DNA from: JBKEDF01 sp047975325
GTDB taxonomy: Bacteria > Pseudomonadota > Alphaproteobacteria > Rhodobacterales > Rhodobacteraceae
Assembly (NCBI GenBank): GCA_047975325.1
Contig: JBKEDF010000022.1
Location: forward strand, 1 to 13,987
Length of the DNA: 13,987 bases
Direction of reading: 5' to 3'
The notes beneath the pieces were generated by a model. The model ran no database searches. It was not told the origin of the DNA and worked only from the letters and a program-made list of their open reading frames with translations. A program made the position numbers and the translations under genes. Shown in pieces: positions 13,792 through 13,987 of the stretch; the stretch's first letter is position 1, and every line of letters begins with the position of its first letter.

Positions 13792-13987
13792 ATCTGTTAC
13801 CTCCCGTTTCCAAAGCTATAGGGGGTGCCTATGTCGCATCATGATGCACCTCCGAACCGCAGTCGGATCTTCTGTCTTTTGCCAAACCGTTCAATTTATT
13901 GTGGTATCTTTCGCCGGGAACCGTTCTCCCCAACTCCATTCATTAATGGTTCTACCATTTAGATTGGTAAGTCAACAGGCAATTTTT
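13792..13987 (-). promoter_or_regulatory. upstream region of the DctP gene
   Basis: No gene is visible in these 196 bases up to the window edge. They contain a TTGACT -35-like box (13970-13975 on the - strand), the operator-like palindrome at 13945-13959, and a 12-base palindrome GCATCATGATGC (13836-13847) in the likely leader. No good -10 box is found at the right distance from TTGACT, so the promoter itself is uncertain. Confidence 0.4.
13945..13959. promoter_or_regulatory. candidate GntR/FadR-type operator
   Basis: AATGGT-tct-ACCATT is a perfect 6-3-6 inverted repeat and matches the TNGTNNNACNA pattern known for FadR-subfamily GntR regulators such as FadR, PdhR and LldR. It lies 10 bases downstream of a TTGACT box, where a repressor would overlap the core promoter. 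A second, imperfect copy (TTGGTAAGTCAA, 13964-13975) overlaps that box. No GntR gene is present in the window. Confidence 0.5.

Noticed and set aside
13836..13847. Perfect 12-base palindrome GCATCATGATGC upstream of the DctP gene
   Set aside because: A palindrome of this length is expected a few times by chance in 14 kb, and no second copy or known operator pattern supports it.
1..13987. Search for tRNA/rRNA genes, CRISPR arrays, transposases, att sites and phage genes
   Set aside because: No clover-leaf, regularly spaced repeats, transposase motifs or long direct repeats were recognised by eye. Coding sequence occupies nearly all of the window.

Overview
The window looks like a chromosomal catabolic locus from an alphaproteobacterium, most likely a Rhodobacterales/Paracoccaceae-type organism. 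This is inferred from the moderately high GC by eye, the protein families present and the style of the proteins; there is no rRNA or other marker to confirm it. Twelve complete protein genes and possibly the last codons of a thirteenth fill almost all of the sequence. I see no tRNA, rRNA, CRISPR, insertion sequence, phage gene or regulator gene.

Layout. (1) Bases 1-1236, + strand: a possible C-terminal tail of an upstream gene, a NIPSNAP-family protein and a CitE/HpcH-type acyl-CoA lyase. (2) Bases 1243-11134, - strand: nine tightly spaced genes (gaps of 13 to 88 bases) that read as one operon. In transcription order they are a class III (CaiB/BaiF) CoA-transferase, an acyl-CoA dehydrogenase, an acetyl-CoA hydrolase/CoA-transferase (Cat1-like) homologue, a MaoC hot-dog dehydratase, a BKACE (DUF849) beta-keto acid cleavage enzyme, an SCP-x-type thiolase, a Gfo/Idh/MocA-family protein, a short-chain dehydrogenase and an MmgE/PrpD protein. 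The operon meets the CitE gene head-on with only 6 bases between stop codons. (3) Bases 11412-13791, - strand: an MFS transporter and, upstream of it, a DctP-type TRAP periplasmic binding protein without visible DctQ/DctM partners. The three longer non-coding gaps (12609-12783, 11135-11411 and 13792-13987) hold candidate promoters, operators and stem-loops.

How the genes may work together (inference). DctP and/or the MFS protein would bring in a carboxylic acid. One CoA-transferase would activate it. The dehydrogenase, MaoC and SDR would carry out a beta-oxidation-like series. Thiolase, BKACE and the CitE-like lyase offer three chemically different ways to cut the resulting beta-keto or beta-hydroxy acyl skeleton. 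BKACE consumes acetyl-CoA and releases acetoacetate, which could be re-activated by a CoA-transferase and split by the thiolase. The set CaiB + acyl-CoA dehydrogenase + MaoC + MmgE/PrpD + CitE + DctP resembles the itaconate locus of Pseudomonas aeruginosa, but the extra BKACE, thiolase, SDR, Gfo and Cat1-like genes point to a different or longer substrate. The actual substrate cannot be read from the sequence.

The most striking details are several enzymes whose canonical catalytic residue is missing or moved. The Cat1-like protein has Gly where the catalytic Glu is expected. The Gfo/Idh/MocA protein has EWP instead of EKP. The acyl-CoA dehydrogenase has Pro at the C-terminal Glu position but an IVD-like Glu elsewhere. 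The MaoC protein has Thr where hydratase-2 Asp is expected.
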